Origin: Sphingomonas_R arantia
GTDB lineage: Bacteria > Pseudomonadota > Alphaproteobacteria > Sphingomonadales > Sphingomonadaceae
NCBI RefSeq assembly: GCF_042682045.1
Contig: NZ_JBHUGS010000002.1
Coordinates: 1,157,754 to 1,221,753 of the forward strand
Direction: 5' to 3'
DNA: 64,000 nucleotides
Positions 49,506-58,569 of the stretch are shown here, piece by piece (position 1 is the stretch's first letter; the number at the start of each line of letters is the position of its first letter). Position numbers and translations under genes: made by a program. Under the pieces are notes generated by a model. That model worked only from the letters and a program-made list of their open reading frames with translations. It searched no databases and was not told the DNA's origin.

Positions 49506-50356
49506 CGGTTCCAGAACCAATGACGCCGCCCGACTGCGATTTGCGCGGCCTCGAGTACATGCCGCTACTCGGCCAGCGCTTGTTCGGCAGCGAGTTCGAT
49601 GCGCTTGCGAACGACAGCGAGTGGCGTGCGGGCCTGACGCTCTGGTGGGCGGCCTGGACGCAATGCCCGGCCGGATCGCTGCCCGACGATGACGCTGCAC
49701 TTTGCCGACTTGCGGATTTAGGGCGCGATATCAAGACGTTCCGGAAGCTGCGCGAGCGGGCTCTGCACGGGTTCGTGAAGTGCAGCGACGGTCGACTGTA
49801 CCATCCAACCCTGTGCGAACAGGCGCTGGTGGCGTGGGACAAGCGCGTCAAGGAACGCGCTCGGAAGGCTCAGTGGCGTGCGAGAAAGCTGGGACAGGAA
49901 GAGGGACAGGACGAGGACGTCCCACCTACTGTCCCGCGGGACAGAACGGGGACCGAACCGGGACAGAACGCGGATGTCCCCGCTGACGTGACGAGACGGG
50001 ACAGTATTACAGTAGCTAACGCTACTGGCGCCGAAGCGCCGCCGCCCGATTTGTCGAAGGTGATCTTCGACACCGGGGTCACGCTGCTGTGCGGAGCCGG
50101 GATGACGGACCGGACCGCCCGCCAGTTGATCGGCAAGTGGCGGAAGCAGAACGGCGACGCCTGGACCCGGGACGCGATCGTCAGCGCCGAGGGCAGGTCG
50201 GAGCCTGTCGCCTGGATCGAGGGGCGCCGAAAAGCGCAGGACACCGACGCCGACGAAGCCCGCGCGCTCAGCAGCGCCACCGCCGAGCGGTACCGCCGGA
50301 TGGAGATGCCGGGCCCGCCTTCCCGTGCCGCACCAGCCACCACCGCCCACTCGTGA
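49502..50356 (+). CDS. DUF1376 domain phage replication-associated protein
   Basis: A 284-residue protein starting with GTG overlapping the helicase stop. The N-terminal DUF1376/YdaU-like domain is clear: MPLLGQRLFGSEFDALANDS, LTLWWAAWTQCPAGSLPDDD and RLADLGRDIKTFRKLRERAL. A basic/acidic linker follows (KERARKAQWRARKLGQEEGQ, then GTEPGQNADVP) and a C-terminal helical part with WRKQNGDAWTRDAIVSA. Such proteins sit beside phage replication genes and may load helicase; no experiment is implied. Confidence 0.88.
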   Translation: MTVPEPMTPPDCDLRGLEYMPLLGQRLFGSEFDALANDSEWRAGLTLWWAAWTQCPAGSLPDDDAALCRLADLGRDIKTFRKLRERALHGFVKCSDGRLYHPTLCEQALVAWDKRVKERARKAQWRARKLGQEEGQDEDVPPTVPRDRTGTEPGQNADVPADVTRRDSITVANATGAEAPPPDLSKVIFDTGVTLLCGAGMTDRTARQLIGKWRKQNGDAWTRDAIVSAEGRSEPVAWIEGRRKAQDTDADEARALSSATAERYRRMEMPGPPSRAAPATTAHS

Positions 50357-50367
50357 AGGATCGGACC

Positions 50368-50703
50368 ATGACCCAGTACCACCCGGCCGCGAACGACATC
50401 ACCGATGGCATCCCGGACGACGTCCTCAACGCCCTGCCGGAGGAGGCGAAGGCGGTTGTGCGGACGCTGTTGGCCCGTGTGTCGGAGCGCAGTTATCGGC
50501 GTGGGGTTCAGCAAGGCGTGACGGTGTCCCAGCGCAGCCCCGGCTCGCTGCCGAAGGACCTGCACGCCTGGCGCTACGGCGCGTCAACCGACCTGAGTGT
50601 CTGGGCGGACTTCGACATGGTCGAACCGTCGATGTCTCGCCTGTACGCCGAAAATGGCAGTCTGCGTCGGGTCGGTCTGTGGGAGGCGAGCAAGGCGCGA
50701 TGA
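50368..50703 (+). CDS. Phage hypothetical protein
   Basis: A 111-residue protein (MTQYHPAANDITDGIPDDVL, NALPEEAKAVVRTLLARVSE, RLYAENGSLRRVGLWEASKA). GAAGGA precedes the ATG. It overlaps the NusG-like gene by ATGA. No family recognised. Confidence 0.65.
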   Translation: MTQYHPAANDITDGIPDDVLNALPEEAKAVVRTLLARVSERSYRRGVQQGVTVSQRSPGSLPKDLHAWRYGASTDLSVWADFDMVEPSMSRLYAENGSLRRVGLWEASKAR

Positions 50704-51269
50704 TGCCCTCCCCCGCGATCCTCGCCTCCGCCTGGTGCATCCTGCGAACCAGCGGCCCGCGCACCCTGGCGCTGGCGCGGTCCCTCACCGCTGCCGGCAT
50801 CGAGGCGTGGACCCCGACAACGACGCGCCTCATCCGGGTCCCACGCAGCCGCGCAAAGCGCGAGCGCGACTTCCCGATCATGCCGACCTTCGTGTTCGTG
50901 CGTGCCCGGCACCTGGCGGAACTCCGTCGGTGCCTTGGCCTACCGAGTAACCCCCATCCCGCGTTCTCTATTTTCCGGCATACTGGCCGCATTCCGCTGA
51001 TCGCGGATGGGGAGATCGGTAGCGTGCGTGCGATCGAAGAGCAGGGGCAGCAGGAGCGGCAACGTGCCCGCGATCGCAAGACCGACGCTGCACGGCGTGC
51101 CAGGCGCCACCATGTCGCGGTCGGGTCGGAGGTACAGATGCCGGATGGCGGGTTCGCGGGACTCACCGGCATCGTCGAGGGAAGCGATGGCAAGTTCGCG
51201 CTGGTATGTTTCGGAGGCAAGATGCGAGTGAAAGTTGCCTCTTTCCTCTTGCCGCCGAACGAGGTATAG
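50700..51269 (+). CDS. NusG-like protein, probable late-gene antiterminator
   Basis: A 189-residue protein with a NGN-like N-terminal domain (ASAWCILRTSGPRTLALARS; GIEAWTPTTTRLIRVPRSR; FPIMPTFVFVRARHLAELRR, the last strand being the usual P-L-F-P-G-Y-like core) and a C-terminal KOW-like domain (GSEVQMPDGGFAGLTGIVEG; FALVCFGGKMRVKV). Positioned after replication genes and just before packaging genes, exactly where lambda-like phages keep Q. NusG/RfaH-type antitermination is the best guess. Confidence 0.8.
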   Translation: MMPSPAILASAWCILRTSGPRTLALARSLTAAGIEAWTPTTTRLIRVPRSRAKRERDFPIMPTFVFVRARHLAELRRCLGLPSNPHPAFSIFRHTGRIPLIADGEIGSVRAIEEQGQQERQRARDRKTDAARRARRHHVAVGSEVQMPDGGFAGLTGIVEGSDGKFALVCFGGKMRVKVASFLLPPNEV

Positions 51270-51374
51270 GACACCCATCCTGTCGTTGTTGTGACGTCGG
51301 GCACCGCCGCTTCAGCGGCTGAGTGCGAGCATAGAGCCGGTTGGTCCACTGACCTTACCGCCCTCGCCATCCCC

Positions 51375-51396
51375 CTGCGGAAGCCATGCTTCCGGG
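51375..51396. other. Hairpin after the NusG-like gene
   Basis: CGGAAGC-CAT-GCTTCCG forms a compact stem-loop in the 166-bp gap before the convergent gene at 51436. No T-tract follows, so it is not a standard terminator. The rest of the gap shows no gene. Confidence 0.4.
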
Positions 51397-51435
51397 GTTC
51401 TCCTACGGATATCCGGCAGATCCAATCGGGCTAGT

Positions 51436-51648
51436 TCACTCCGCGCTAGTTGAAGCCTTAGCGGGTTGGCACCGAGCGTCGATTAGAAGCTGGCGTAGGG
51501 TTTGTCGCAATGCCTTCCCGGACAGGTGCTGGCCGACGCAGTCGTAACCCTCCCGCATTAGCGCACGCGAGATGTCACCGACGTCTCTGCATTTGCCCAA
51601 GCGGGCAATCTGGTAGGCGCGCTCGATGATCTGTGGCTGATTGGTCAT
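51436..51648 (-). CDS. Small hypothetical protein
   Basis: A 70-residue protein starting MTNQPQIIERAYQIARLGKC (then RDVGDISRALMREGYDCVGQ, HLSGKALRQTLRQLL). The layout, a short recruitment-type helix-turn-helix-like fold, recalls small proteins repeated in many sphingomonad genomes and phages; function unknown. On the minus strand in the otherwise rightward late region, together with the gene at 51748. Confidence 0.65.
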   Translation of the reverse strand: MTNQPQIIERAYQIARLGKCRDVGDISRALMREGYDCVGQHLSGKALRQTLRQLLIDARCQPAKASTSAE

Positions 51649-51747
51649 GTCACGTCCGTAACAGACGGCAAATGATTCGCCCAAATCGAGGTTTGGTGAC
51701 CAACGACACTGGTCCAGATAGCGCGATGGTGACCAGCTACCCGGCCA

Positions 51748-51945
51748 TCAGTCCATCTTTTTAACTAGGTTGAGTAAGCCTAGTCCGCGCGGCAGCGGCG
51801 GCTGGGGAGTTAGGATCCTGTAATCGGGTAGCTTGTCCAGCCGGCCGCGCTCCATGCACGCCACGAACGCACGAAGATGCTTTTCTCGCAGCCGGTCCTC
51901 TTCGGTTTGGTATGAGTCCGACGCGACAATCCTGACGTGTTCCAT
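51748..51945 (-). CDS. Small hypothetical protein
   Basis: A 65-residue protein: MEHVRIVASDSYQTEEDRLR, EKHLRAFVACMERGRLDKLP and a Pro-rich tail ending LVKKMD. Divergent from the HNH endonuclease gene. The 102-bp gap upstream carries TTACC-containing repeats (GGTTACC, AAGTTACC, AGGTTAACTACC) that may be a promoter or operator for both directions. Confidence 0.55.
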   Translation of the reverse strand: MEHVRIVASDSYQTEEDRLREKHLRAFVACMERGRLDKLPDYRILTPQPPLPRGLGLLNLVKKMD

Positions 51946-52047
51946 GCCAAGTCCTCGGCGGTCGGATTGGTTACCGCCATTTCAATGATTTGTCGGGTAA
52001 AAGTTACCAAAAGGTTAACTACCGTGCGTCGTTTGGTCGGAGGCGTC

Positions 52048-52353
52048 ATGGTCCAGCGTTTGCGTGGATCTGCTGGTGTTGCTCAGCGCAAGCGGAGGCT
52101 AGCTCGATCCCACGGCCTATGCGAGCGCTGCCCCGATCGGGGACGGACTACGCTGGCGGTTGAGGTCGATCACATCGTGCCGCTCGACAAGGGCGGCACG
52201 GACGACGACAGCAACACGCGCAACTTGTGTAAGTCGTGCCACCTTGAGGTCACGGCCGAGCAGTTTGGGTACAAGGCTCCAATCGAGGGGCGCGGCATCG
52301 GGCGGTCGGGCCGACCGACGTCGACCGACCATCCATGGAACCGCGATCGCTGA
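52048..52353 (+). CDS. HNH endonuclease
   Basis: A 101-residue HNH nuclease: GLCERCPDRGRTTLAVEVDH (first Cys pair and the catalytic His) and IVPLDKGGTDDDSNTRNLCK (conserved Asn) then SCHLEVTA (second Cys pair and His). The ATG at 52048 has GGAGG at ideal spacing; the frame above is not homologous. Free-standing HNH proteins just before terminase are common in cos-type phages and are needed for packaging in HK97-like phages. Confidence 0.93.
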   Translation: MVQRLRGSAGVAQRKRRLARSHGLCERCPDRGRTTLAVEVDHIVPLDKGGTDDDSNTRNLCKSCHLEVTAEQFGYKAPIEGRGIGRSGRPTSTDHPWNRDR

Positions 52354-52475
52354 CCTCCACCCCCCCTCAATAAGTCTGGGGGGCTGCCCGGCAGGACACC
52401 GACACCGTCCCCCATGCGCACCGCGAGCAATTTTTGAGGGGGGAGGGTTTCGGCCCCCTCCGCCGGGAGGTCGTG

Positions 52476-52910
52476 ATGGCCGATGTTATTGCGATCGACG
52501 GCGGCGACGGCGTTCCACCCGAACCGAACTGGACGCGGTATTTCGGCCGAAAAGCCGACCGCGAAACCGCTTCCGAGCACTGGAAGCGCGTCATCAGCGA
52601 GATGCGGAGCGCAGAGAAGCTGGCGGTTGCCAACACTCACGCGATCCAGCGGCTGGTCGTCGCCTACGTAACCTTCGACATCTCCGCCAAGGCGGTGCTG
52701 AAGCTGGGGCCGGTCGTGCCTGCGCCGCGGACCAAGGTTCTGACGTACAACCCGTGGTGGACGACGATGTCGAACGCGGCCAGCCAGGCGCAGGCGCTGG
52801 AAAAGGAACTGTGCATCTCGCCACGTGAGCGCGGGGCCGGTGCCAAGGTCGTCAAGGCCGCGCGCCGCACTACTGGCGCCGACCGATACCTGAAAAAGCG
52901 TGGCGAATAG
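52476..52910 (+). CDS. Terminase small subunit (P27-like)
   Basis: A 144-residue P27-type small terminase that recognises phage DNA at packaging start. Helical pattern: YFGRKADRETASEHWKRVIS, HAIQRLVVAYVTFDISAKAV, MSNAASQAQALEKELCISPR. GGGAGG precedes the ATG at 52476. Its stop overlaps the large terminase GTG. The gap 52354-52475 before it may contain the cos site, but I cannot define it. Confidence 0.88.
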   Translation: MADVIAIDGGDGVPPEPNWTRYFGRKADRETASEHWKRVISEMRSAEKLAVANTHAIQRLVVAYVTFDISAKAVLKLGPVVPAPRTKVLTYNPWWTTMSNAASQAQALEKELCISPRERGAGAKVVKAARRTTGADRYLKKRGE

Positions 52911-54714
52911 GTTCCTCAGTGACCCGGACCCCACCACCGCGTGGGCCCGGGCCGCGATCGACGGCAAGTTGTTCACGGCTGGCGACCTGGTCAAGCATGC
53001 AGCCGAGCGCCACCTGCGTGATATCCGCGACGGCGAGCGGCGCGGCATATACTGGCGACCCGAGGAGGCGGCACACGCGCTGGAGTTCCTGCCGTCAGTT
53101 TTCCAGGTGACGGACGGCCCATCTGCCGGCCAGCCATTCTATCCGCTGGAGTGGCACACGTTCGTTGTCGGCTCGCTGTTCGGCTGGCGCACGGATACCA
53201 ACCGTTGGCGGTACCGAACGGGCTGGCTGGAAACCGGCAAGGGTCAAGCCAAGTCGCCGCTGATGGGCGCCATCGGCGTCTACATCATGGGCTGGTGCGG
53301 CATCGCCCGCGCGCAGTGCTACGCGATCGGCGAGGACAAGAAGACCGCCAACGTACTGTTCCGCGACGCCGCGGCCATGTGCCGCGCAACGATCCCCGAG
53401 CACGACGACGGTGAAAGTCTTGAAGCGCTGGGCGAAGTTGTGCTGCGCGGCGAGCTCGAAAACGTCTGGAAGATCGAGCATCCGGACAGCGGGTCGTTCT
53501 TTCAGCCTATCGCCAGCGGCGAGAGCCTGTCCGGCCCGCGGCCGAACTATGTCGCTGGCGACGAAATCCATGAACTGACCGACGAGAACGTCCTTCAGAC
53601 GTGGAAACGCGGCATTGATAAGGTCGCGGGTAACGCTCTGATGCTGATGGGCACGAACACGCCCGCCACTTCGCAGCACGTCGGCACTGCATGGTCGGAG
53701 ATGTACCAGCAGATCGCGAAGGGAGAGGCGCGCGACGACAGCGCGTTCGCGTTCGTGGCCCGGGTGGACAAGGCCGACCGCGAGACGGTGTTCGAGAACG
53801 AGGCGTGCTGGCAGAAGTCATTGCCCGCGCTTGGCGAAACCTTCCCGATCACGAACATTCGCGAGACGGTTGCGTCCGCGCTGCTCCGGCCCTCGACCAA
53901 GTCCAGCGTGAAGCGGCTGTATTTCGGGATCGACACAGCGGCGGCCGACTTCTGGATCGACGAGGAAAAATGGTCCGCAGTGCAGGGCCCGGTCGATGAG
54001 ACGGCGATGCGCAACCGGTTCTGCCGGCTGGCGCTCGACCTTTCTCAGAAGAACGATCTAACCGCCCTCTCCGCTGCCTGGGAGCCAATCGGCGACGAAC
54101 CTCTGGCGGTAAAGAGCTGGTACTGGACGACCCGCGAGGGGCTTCGAGATCGAGCGGAGAATGACAAGGCCCCGTACGTCGAGTGGGTCGAAGACGGTTT
54201 CCTCGTCGCGACCCCCGGTTCGACGATCGATTACACGTTCGTTGCCATGCAGGTCGCACAGCTGAAGGCCGAGCAGAACGTCCAGGAACTGGTGGTCGAT
54301 CCGGCGTTCATTTCCGGGTTCATCGATGCCTGCACCGATGTCGGACTTGAGGTCTGGCTTTACGGCGGCCCCGACAAACCCATCGGACGCGGTCTGAAGA
54401 TCGTTGCGCATGCCCAGGGCAAGCGGGTCATGTTCGAAGACCGGCAGCTGTGCATGCCGCATTCGATCACGCGGACCGAGGACGCAATCCTGGACCAGCG
54501 GATCCTGATCGACAGTTCGCCAGTGACCTACAGCTGCGCGGCAAACGCCGCGATCGACGTCGACGGCCAGGGCAACCGGGCCTTCGACAAGAAGCGGTCA
54601 CGGGGCCGGATCGACGGCATGGTTACAACGGCAATGGCCGTCGGTGCTGCGACGGCCAGCGTGAAGCCCAAGAAGAAGTCGGTCTACGAATCGCGCGGGG
54701 TGCGCCGGGTATGA
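52900..54714 (+). CDS. Terminase large subunit
   Basis: A 604-residue ATPase/nuclease that pumps DNA into the prohead. GTG start overlaps the small-subunit stop. ATPase: EWHTFVVGSLFGW, Walker A-like GWLETGKGQAKSPL (about 108-121) and Walker B-like YVAGDEIHELTDE (about 217-229), then the coupling segment LMLMGTNTPATSQH. RNase H-like nuclease domain: FCRLALDLSQKNDLTALSAA (first Asp), LVVDPAFISGFIDAC and FDKKRSRGRIDGMVTTAMAV (third Asp). HK97/phi-C31 type, long form. Confidence 0.96.
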   Translation: MANRFLSDPDPTTAWARAAIDGKLFTAGDLVKHAAERHLRDIRDGERRGIYWRPEEAAHALEFLPSVFQVTDGPSAGQPFYPLEWHTFVVGSLFGWRTDTNRWRYRTGWLETGKGQAKSPLMGAIGVYIMGWCGIARAQCYAIGEDKKTANVLFRDAAAMCRATIPEHDDGESLEALGEVVLRGELENVWKIEHPDSGSFFQPIASGESLSGPRPNYVAGDEIHELTDENVLQTWKRGIDKVAGNALMLMGTNTPATSQHVGTAWSEMYQQIAKGEARDDSAFAFVARVDKADRETVFENEACWQKSLPALGETFPITNIRETVASALLRPSTKSSVKRLYFGIDTAAADFWIDEEKWSAVQGPVDETAMRNRFCRLALDLSQKNDLTALSAAWEPIGDEPLAVKSWYWTTREGLRDRAENDKAPYVEWVEDGFLVATPGSTIDYTFVAMQVAQLKAEQNVQELVVDPAFISGFIDACTDVGLEVWLYGGPDKPIGRGLKIVAHAQGKRVMFEDRQLCMPHSITRTEDAILDQRILIDSSPVTYSCAANAAIDVDGQGNRAFDKKRSRGRIDGMVTTAMAVGAATASVKPKKKSVYESRGVRRV

Positions 54715-54729
54715 GGGAGGTGATTGCGT

Positions 54730-56031
54730 ATGTCGCCTGACGCATACCGAGCAGCCGCCGCGTTTCGACGCTCGACCGCACGCGGAGCTGAGATCGCCAG
54801 CGGCCGACGTGGCCCCCCCATCACGGCCTACCAGGCACACAGCCTCACTGACGGTGACGACCCCGCCCTCGCATCCTTCATTCGCGGCGGCCGTGAGGGC
54901 CTCGCAGGTGTCGCCGTCAGCGACCGCATGGCAATGCGCAATTCGGTCTTTTTCCGGGCAACGTCGCTCATCGCCGGGTCGATGGGCATGCTGCCACTTT
55001 CGCTATTTCGCCGCGCGCCAGACGGCACCACGTCGAAGGCGACCGATCACCGGTTGTACCAGACGCTGAAGCTCGACCCGAACGGGTTTCAGTCGCCGTC
55101 AGAGTTCAAGAGCTTCATGCAGCTGGCAGCGGTGCTCGACGGGAACGCATTCGCGCAGGTCGTGCGGTTAAACGGCGAGGTGCAGGCGCTCGTGCCGTAC
55201 GACCGCGGAACAGTGCAGAAGGAGCGGCGAGGCGCGACCCTCCGATTCAAGCATACACCGAAGTCCGGTGGGACGACTTACCTCGACCCCCAGGACGTGT
55301 TCCACTTCCGCGCGCCGGTTTCGCTCGATGGGCTGAACGGGCTCGGCCTGCTGGAGGTCGCGGCGGACACAATCGGGCTGGCCCATCTGGCCGATCGTGC
55401 GATGTCGAAGCTACTGCGCAGTGGCGTGATGGCCGGCGGCGCGTTGCAGGCGAAAGAGGCGCTGTCCGACGACGCCTATGCCCGGCTCAAGGCGGACATG
55501 CGGGAACAGTATTCCGGCGCGGACAACGCTGGCGAGTGGATGGTCCTGGAAGAAGGGCTCGAAGCAAAACCGTTCTCCGGATCCGCGCGCGATACACAGT
55601 TTGTCGAACTGATGAAGCGCCAGGCCGAGGAAGGATCGCGCTTCACTGGCGTCCCCCGCCCCCTGCTCATGTTCGACGAGACGGCCTGGGGCAGCGGCAT
55701 CGAGCAGCTCGGCCTCTACTTCGTCGTCTACTGCCTGCTGCCGTGGTTCGTGATCTGGGAAGAGGCAGTGTGGCGGCTGCTGTCGGTCAGCGAGAAGCGC
55801 GCCCGCAACGGCACCATGCTTTACGCCAAGTTCAACGAGCGCGCGCTGCTGCGCGGCTCGATGAAGGACCAGGCCGAGGTGATGGCACGCGCGCTGGGCT
55901 CCGGCGGCGGCATGCCGTGGGTCGTCCAGAACGAGGCGCGTGAGTCCTTTGACATGAACCCCAAGCCCGGGGGCGACTACCTCCCCCGCCCCGGCACCAG
56001 CGCCGCAACGATAGTCGAGGACGAGACATGA
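54730..56031 (+). CDS. Phage portal protein, HK97 family
   Basis: A 433-residue dodecameric portal forming the DNA entry vertex. Conserved pieces: NSVFFRATSLIAGSMGMLPL, HRLYQTLKLDPNGFQSPSEF, LNGLGLLEVAADTIGLAHLA, the GVPRPLLMFDETAWGSGIEQ motif and RALLRGSMKDQAEVMARAL. Start at 54730 with GGGAGG 10 bases upstream; an in-frame TTG at 54724 is also possible. Stop overlaps the protease start (ATGA). Confidence 0.96.
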   Translation: MSPDAYRAAAAFRRSTARGAEIASGRRGPPITAYQAHSLTDGDDPALASFIRGGREGLAGVAVSDRMAMRNSVFFRATSLIAGSMGMLPLSLFRRAPDGTTSKATDHRLYQTLKLDPNGFQSPSEFKSFMQLAAVLDGNAFAQVVRLNGEVQALVPYDRGTVQKERRGATLRFKHTPKSGGTTYLDPQDVFHFRAPVSLDGLNGLGLLEVAADTIGLAHLADRAMSKLLRSGVMAGGALQAKEALSDDAYARLKADMREQYSGADNAGEWMVLEEGLEAKPFSGSARDTQFVELMKRQAEEGSRFTGVPRPLLMFDETAWGSGIEQLGLYFVVYCLLPWFVIWEEAVWRLLSVSEKRARNGTMLYAKFNERALLRGSMKDQAEVMARALGSGGGMPWVVQNEARESFDMNPKPGGDYLPRPGTSAATIVEDET

Positions 56032-56891
56032 TCTACACCCGTCTCCGGGCCGTGATGGCCGCCCAGCGCCCGCCCGAGATCGGCAATATCGGCTCCGGTT
56101 CGGACTGGAAGTTCGAGACCCGCGCCCTGGCCGCCGACTTCGAGAAGGTCGAGGTGACCGCGCTGGCGTCCGACCGTCCGACGATCTCGATCTTCGGTTA
56201 CATCGGCGACGACGGCGATGGCGGCGGCATCTCGACCAGCCGTATCGCCGGCGCGCTGCGCTCGGTGGCAGGCAAGCCGATCACCGTCGAGATCAACTCG
56301 CCGGGCGGCAATTATTTCGAAGGCGTTGCGGCTTACAACCTGCTGCGCCGACACGATGCACCGGTCCGTGTCGAAGTGGTGGGCATCGCGGCGTCGGCGG
56401 CCTCCGTCATCGCGATGGCTGGCGACGAGATCGCGATCGCCGCGAACGCGGAGATCATGATCCACGAAGCACGCGGGCTGTTTCTTGGCACCAAGTCGGA
56501 GATGCGTGACGCCTGGGAGACGCTCGCCCACGTCGATACCGCGATGTGCGAGACCTACGCGGCGCGGTCCGGCCGCCCGGTCGCCGAGTTCGAGGCGCTG
56601 ATCGCAGGCAAAGATGTCTATTTTCGCGGACAGGAGGCGATCGACGCCGGCCTCGCGGATGTGCTGATGGAGCGGCAGGCCGAGATGCCGGTCTATGCCA
56701 AGGCCACCAAGTTTCCGAGCGACAAGGAGTCGCTCGATACGTTTCTCGCAAAACTGGACATGCCGCGATCCGAGCGGCGGGACCTGTATCGCGCGATGGG
56801 CACGCGAAACGCTGCCGACCCTGCCACGCCCCGCGCTGGCGATGAACCGGAGGCCGATCTCTCGCGCCTCTTTGCTGCCCTAACCGTCTGA
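56028..56891 (+). CDS. Head maturation protease, ClpP-related (S14-like)
   Basis: A 287-residue protease that cleaves the capsid during head maturation. ClpP fold: ITVEINSPGGNYFEGVAAYN, nucleophile Ser in VEVVGIAASAASVIAMAGDE and the catalytic His in IMIHEARGLFLG. The C-terminal tail is charged. No separate scaffold gene follows, so the major capsid protein's N-terminal delta domain probably scaffolds, as in HK97. Confidence 0.94.
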   Translation: MIYTRLRAVMAAQRPPEIGNIGSGSDWKFETRALAADFEKVEVTALASDRPTISIFGYIGDDGDGGGISTSRIAGALRSVAGKPITVEINSPGGNYFEGVAAYNLLRRHDAPVRVEVVGIAASAASVIAMAGDEIAIAANAEIMIHEARGLFLGTKSEMRDAWETLAHVDTAMCETYAARSGRPVAEFEALIAGKDVYFRGQEAIDAGLADVLMERQAEMPVYAKATKFPSDKESLDTFLAKLDMPRSERRDLYRAMGTRNAADPATPRAGDEPEADLSRLFAALTV

Positions 56892-56901
56892 AGGAACAGA
56901 C

Positions 56902-58158
56902 ATGAACATGATGACCAACCTGCGCGGCACCGCCGCGACGGGCCGGGGCCTCATCGCCGTGCGCGCGGAAGCCCAGCCCAAGAAGCCCGACAGCATCGAA
57001 GCCCTCGGTGTCGCATTCGAGGCGTTCAAGAAGACGCACAGCGACCAGCTCGAAGAGATCAAGGCGGGTAAGACCGACGTCGTTACGTCGGAGAAGCTGT
57101 CGAAGATCGAAGGCGAGCTGGACAAGCTCCAGGCCGCGATCGAGAGCGTCAACCTGAAGGCCGCCCTCGGCAATGATAGCGGCGAGAAGATCCGCGACCC
57201 GGAATATACCGGCCAGTTCCAGGCCTACTTCAAGGGCGGCGCGCCGACCGCGAAGCTGGAAGAACTGCGCGCCGCGGCAACGAAAACCGACGGCGAAGGC
57301 GGCTATCTGGCGCCGATCGAGTGGGATCGCTCGATCAGCAAGCGCCAGAAGGTGATCTCCCCGATGCGCCAGAATAGCTCGGTCATCACGATCAGCGGTG
57401 CGGGCTTCAAGAAAGTCTATTCCGACGGCGTGGTCGGCAGCGGCTGGGTCGGCGAAACCGCCGCCCGCCCGCAGACCGTCACCCCCGGCCTCACCTCGCT
57501 CGGCTTCACGATGGGTGAGCTCTATGCCAACCCGGCGGCGTCGCAGGGACTGATCGACGATGCCGAGATCGACATCGAGGCATGGCTCGCTGACGAGGTG
57601 TCGGGCGAGTTCGACAAGCAGGAAGGGATCGCCTTCCTGTCGGGTGATGGGTCCAACAAGCCAGACGGCGTGCTGACCTACGTGACGGGCGGCAGCAATG
57701 CGGCCAAGCATCCGTACGGCGCGATCCTCGCGCTCAACTCGGGTGACGCCACGAAGGTCACCAGCGACGCGCTGTTCGATCTGCAGGCAAGCCTGGAAGC
57801 CGAGTTCCTCGCGAACGCCAAGTTCTACATGAACCGCGGCTCGCAGGCGGCATTCCGCAAGCTGAAGACGGCAGACGGTAGCTACCTCTGGCAGCCCAGC
57901 CTTGCGCTTGGCGTGCCGCCGACCCTCGCGGGTGAGCCGGTCGTTGATATGCCCGGCATGCCCGGCGTCGCGGCCGGCAACGTCGCGGCGCTCTACGGCG
58001 ACATGGTCGAGACCTATCAGGTCATCGACCGCACCGGCGTCCGCGTCCTTCGCGACCCGTACACCGCCAAGCCCTTCGTGCTGTTCTACACGACCAAGCG
58101 GGTCGGTGGCGGCGTGAAGAACCCGACAGCCATGCGCGCGCTGCGCATCGCTGCCTGA
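56902..58158 (+). CDS. Major capsid protein, HK97 fold
   Basis: A 418-residue capsid protein. N-terminal delta-like coiled coil (ALGVAFEAFKKTHSDQLEEI, SEKLSKIEGELDKLQAAIES), a probable cleavage linker near residue 110, then the HK97 core: EGGYLAPIEWDRSISKRQKV, GSGWVGETAARPQT, LYANPAASQGLIDDAEIDIE, FLSGDGSNKPDGVL and the E-loop-like region, ending KNPTAMRALRIAA. GGAACAGAC precedes the ATG. Confidence 0.97.
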   Translation: MNMMTNLRGTAATGRGLIAVRAEAQPKKPDSIEALGVAFEAFKKTHSDQLEEIKAGKTDVVTSEKLSKIEGELDKLQAAIESVNLKAALGNDSGEKIRDPEYTGQFQAYFKGGAPTAKLEELRAAATKTDGEGGYLAPIEWDRSISKRQKVISPMRQNSSVITISGAGFKKVYSDGVVGSGWVGETAARPQTVTPGLTSLGFTMGELYANPAASQGLIDDAEIDIEAWLADEVSGEFDKQEGIAFLSGDGSNKPDGVLTYVTGGSNAAKHPYGAILALNSGDATKVTSDALFDLQASLEAEFLANAKFYMNRGSQAAFRKLKTADGSYLWQPSLALGVPPTLAGEPVVDMPGMPGVAAGNVAALYGDMVETYQVIDRTGVRVLRDPYTAKPFVLFYTTKRVGGGVKNPTAMRALRIAA

Positions 58159-58207
58159 CACACCGGGGCCGGCTAGGACGCCGGCCCCTTCCCCCGGAGA
58201 AATTATC

Positions 58208-58504
58208 ATGGCCAGCACCAAAGCCACGGTCGACACGACCGACATCGCTCCCTCTGGCGTTCCTGGCGTGTCCGATACGACCGGCATGACCGAGGACAGT
58301 CTGACGCCTGCCACCGATGTCGCGGCGAGCGGCGCCTTCATCGAACCCGAGATCGTCGCGCGCATCGATGTCGATCATCCGGCCGTCGACAACAACCCAC
58401 GCAAGGGTCAGCCGCGCATCGCGAACCAGATCGACTTCAACGATCCGGCCCTCGGCAGCGAAGCTGCGGTCGCGAAGAACCTCAAGAATCAGGCGGAAGC
58501 CTGA
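58208..58504 (+). CDS. Small phage protein after capsid
   Basis: A 98-residue, acidic, low-complexity protein (MASTKATVDTTDIAPSGVPG; IEPEIVARIDVDHPAVDNNP; GSEAAVAKNLKNQAEA). It lies between the capsid and connector genes, a usual place for capsid decoration or linker proteins, but no family is recognised. Confidence 0.65.
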   Translation: MASTKATVDTTDIAPSGVPGVSDTTGMTEDSLTPATDVAASGAFIEPEIVARIDVDHPAVDNNPRKGQPRIANQIDFNDPALGSEAAVAKNLKNQAEA

Positions 58505-58569
58505 CCGACGTTCGGGGCGGGTTCTTCCCCCTGGCCCGCCCCGGGCAACCCAGCGATGCGAGGTGATCT

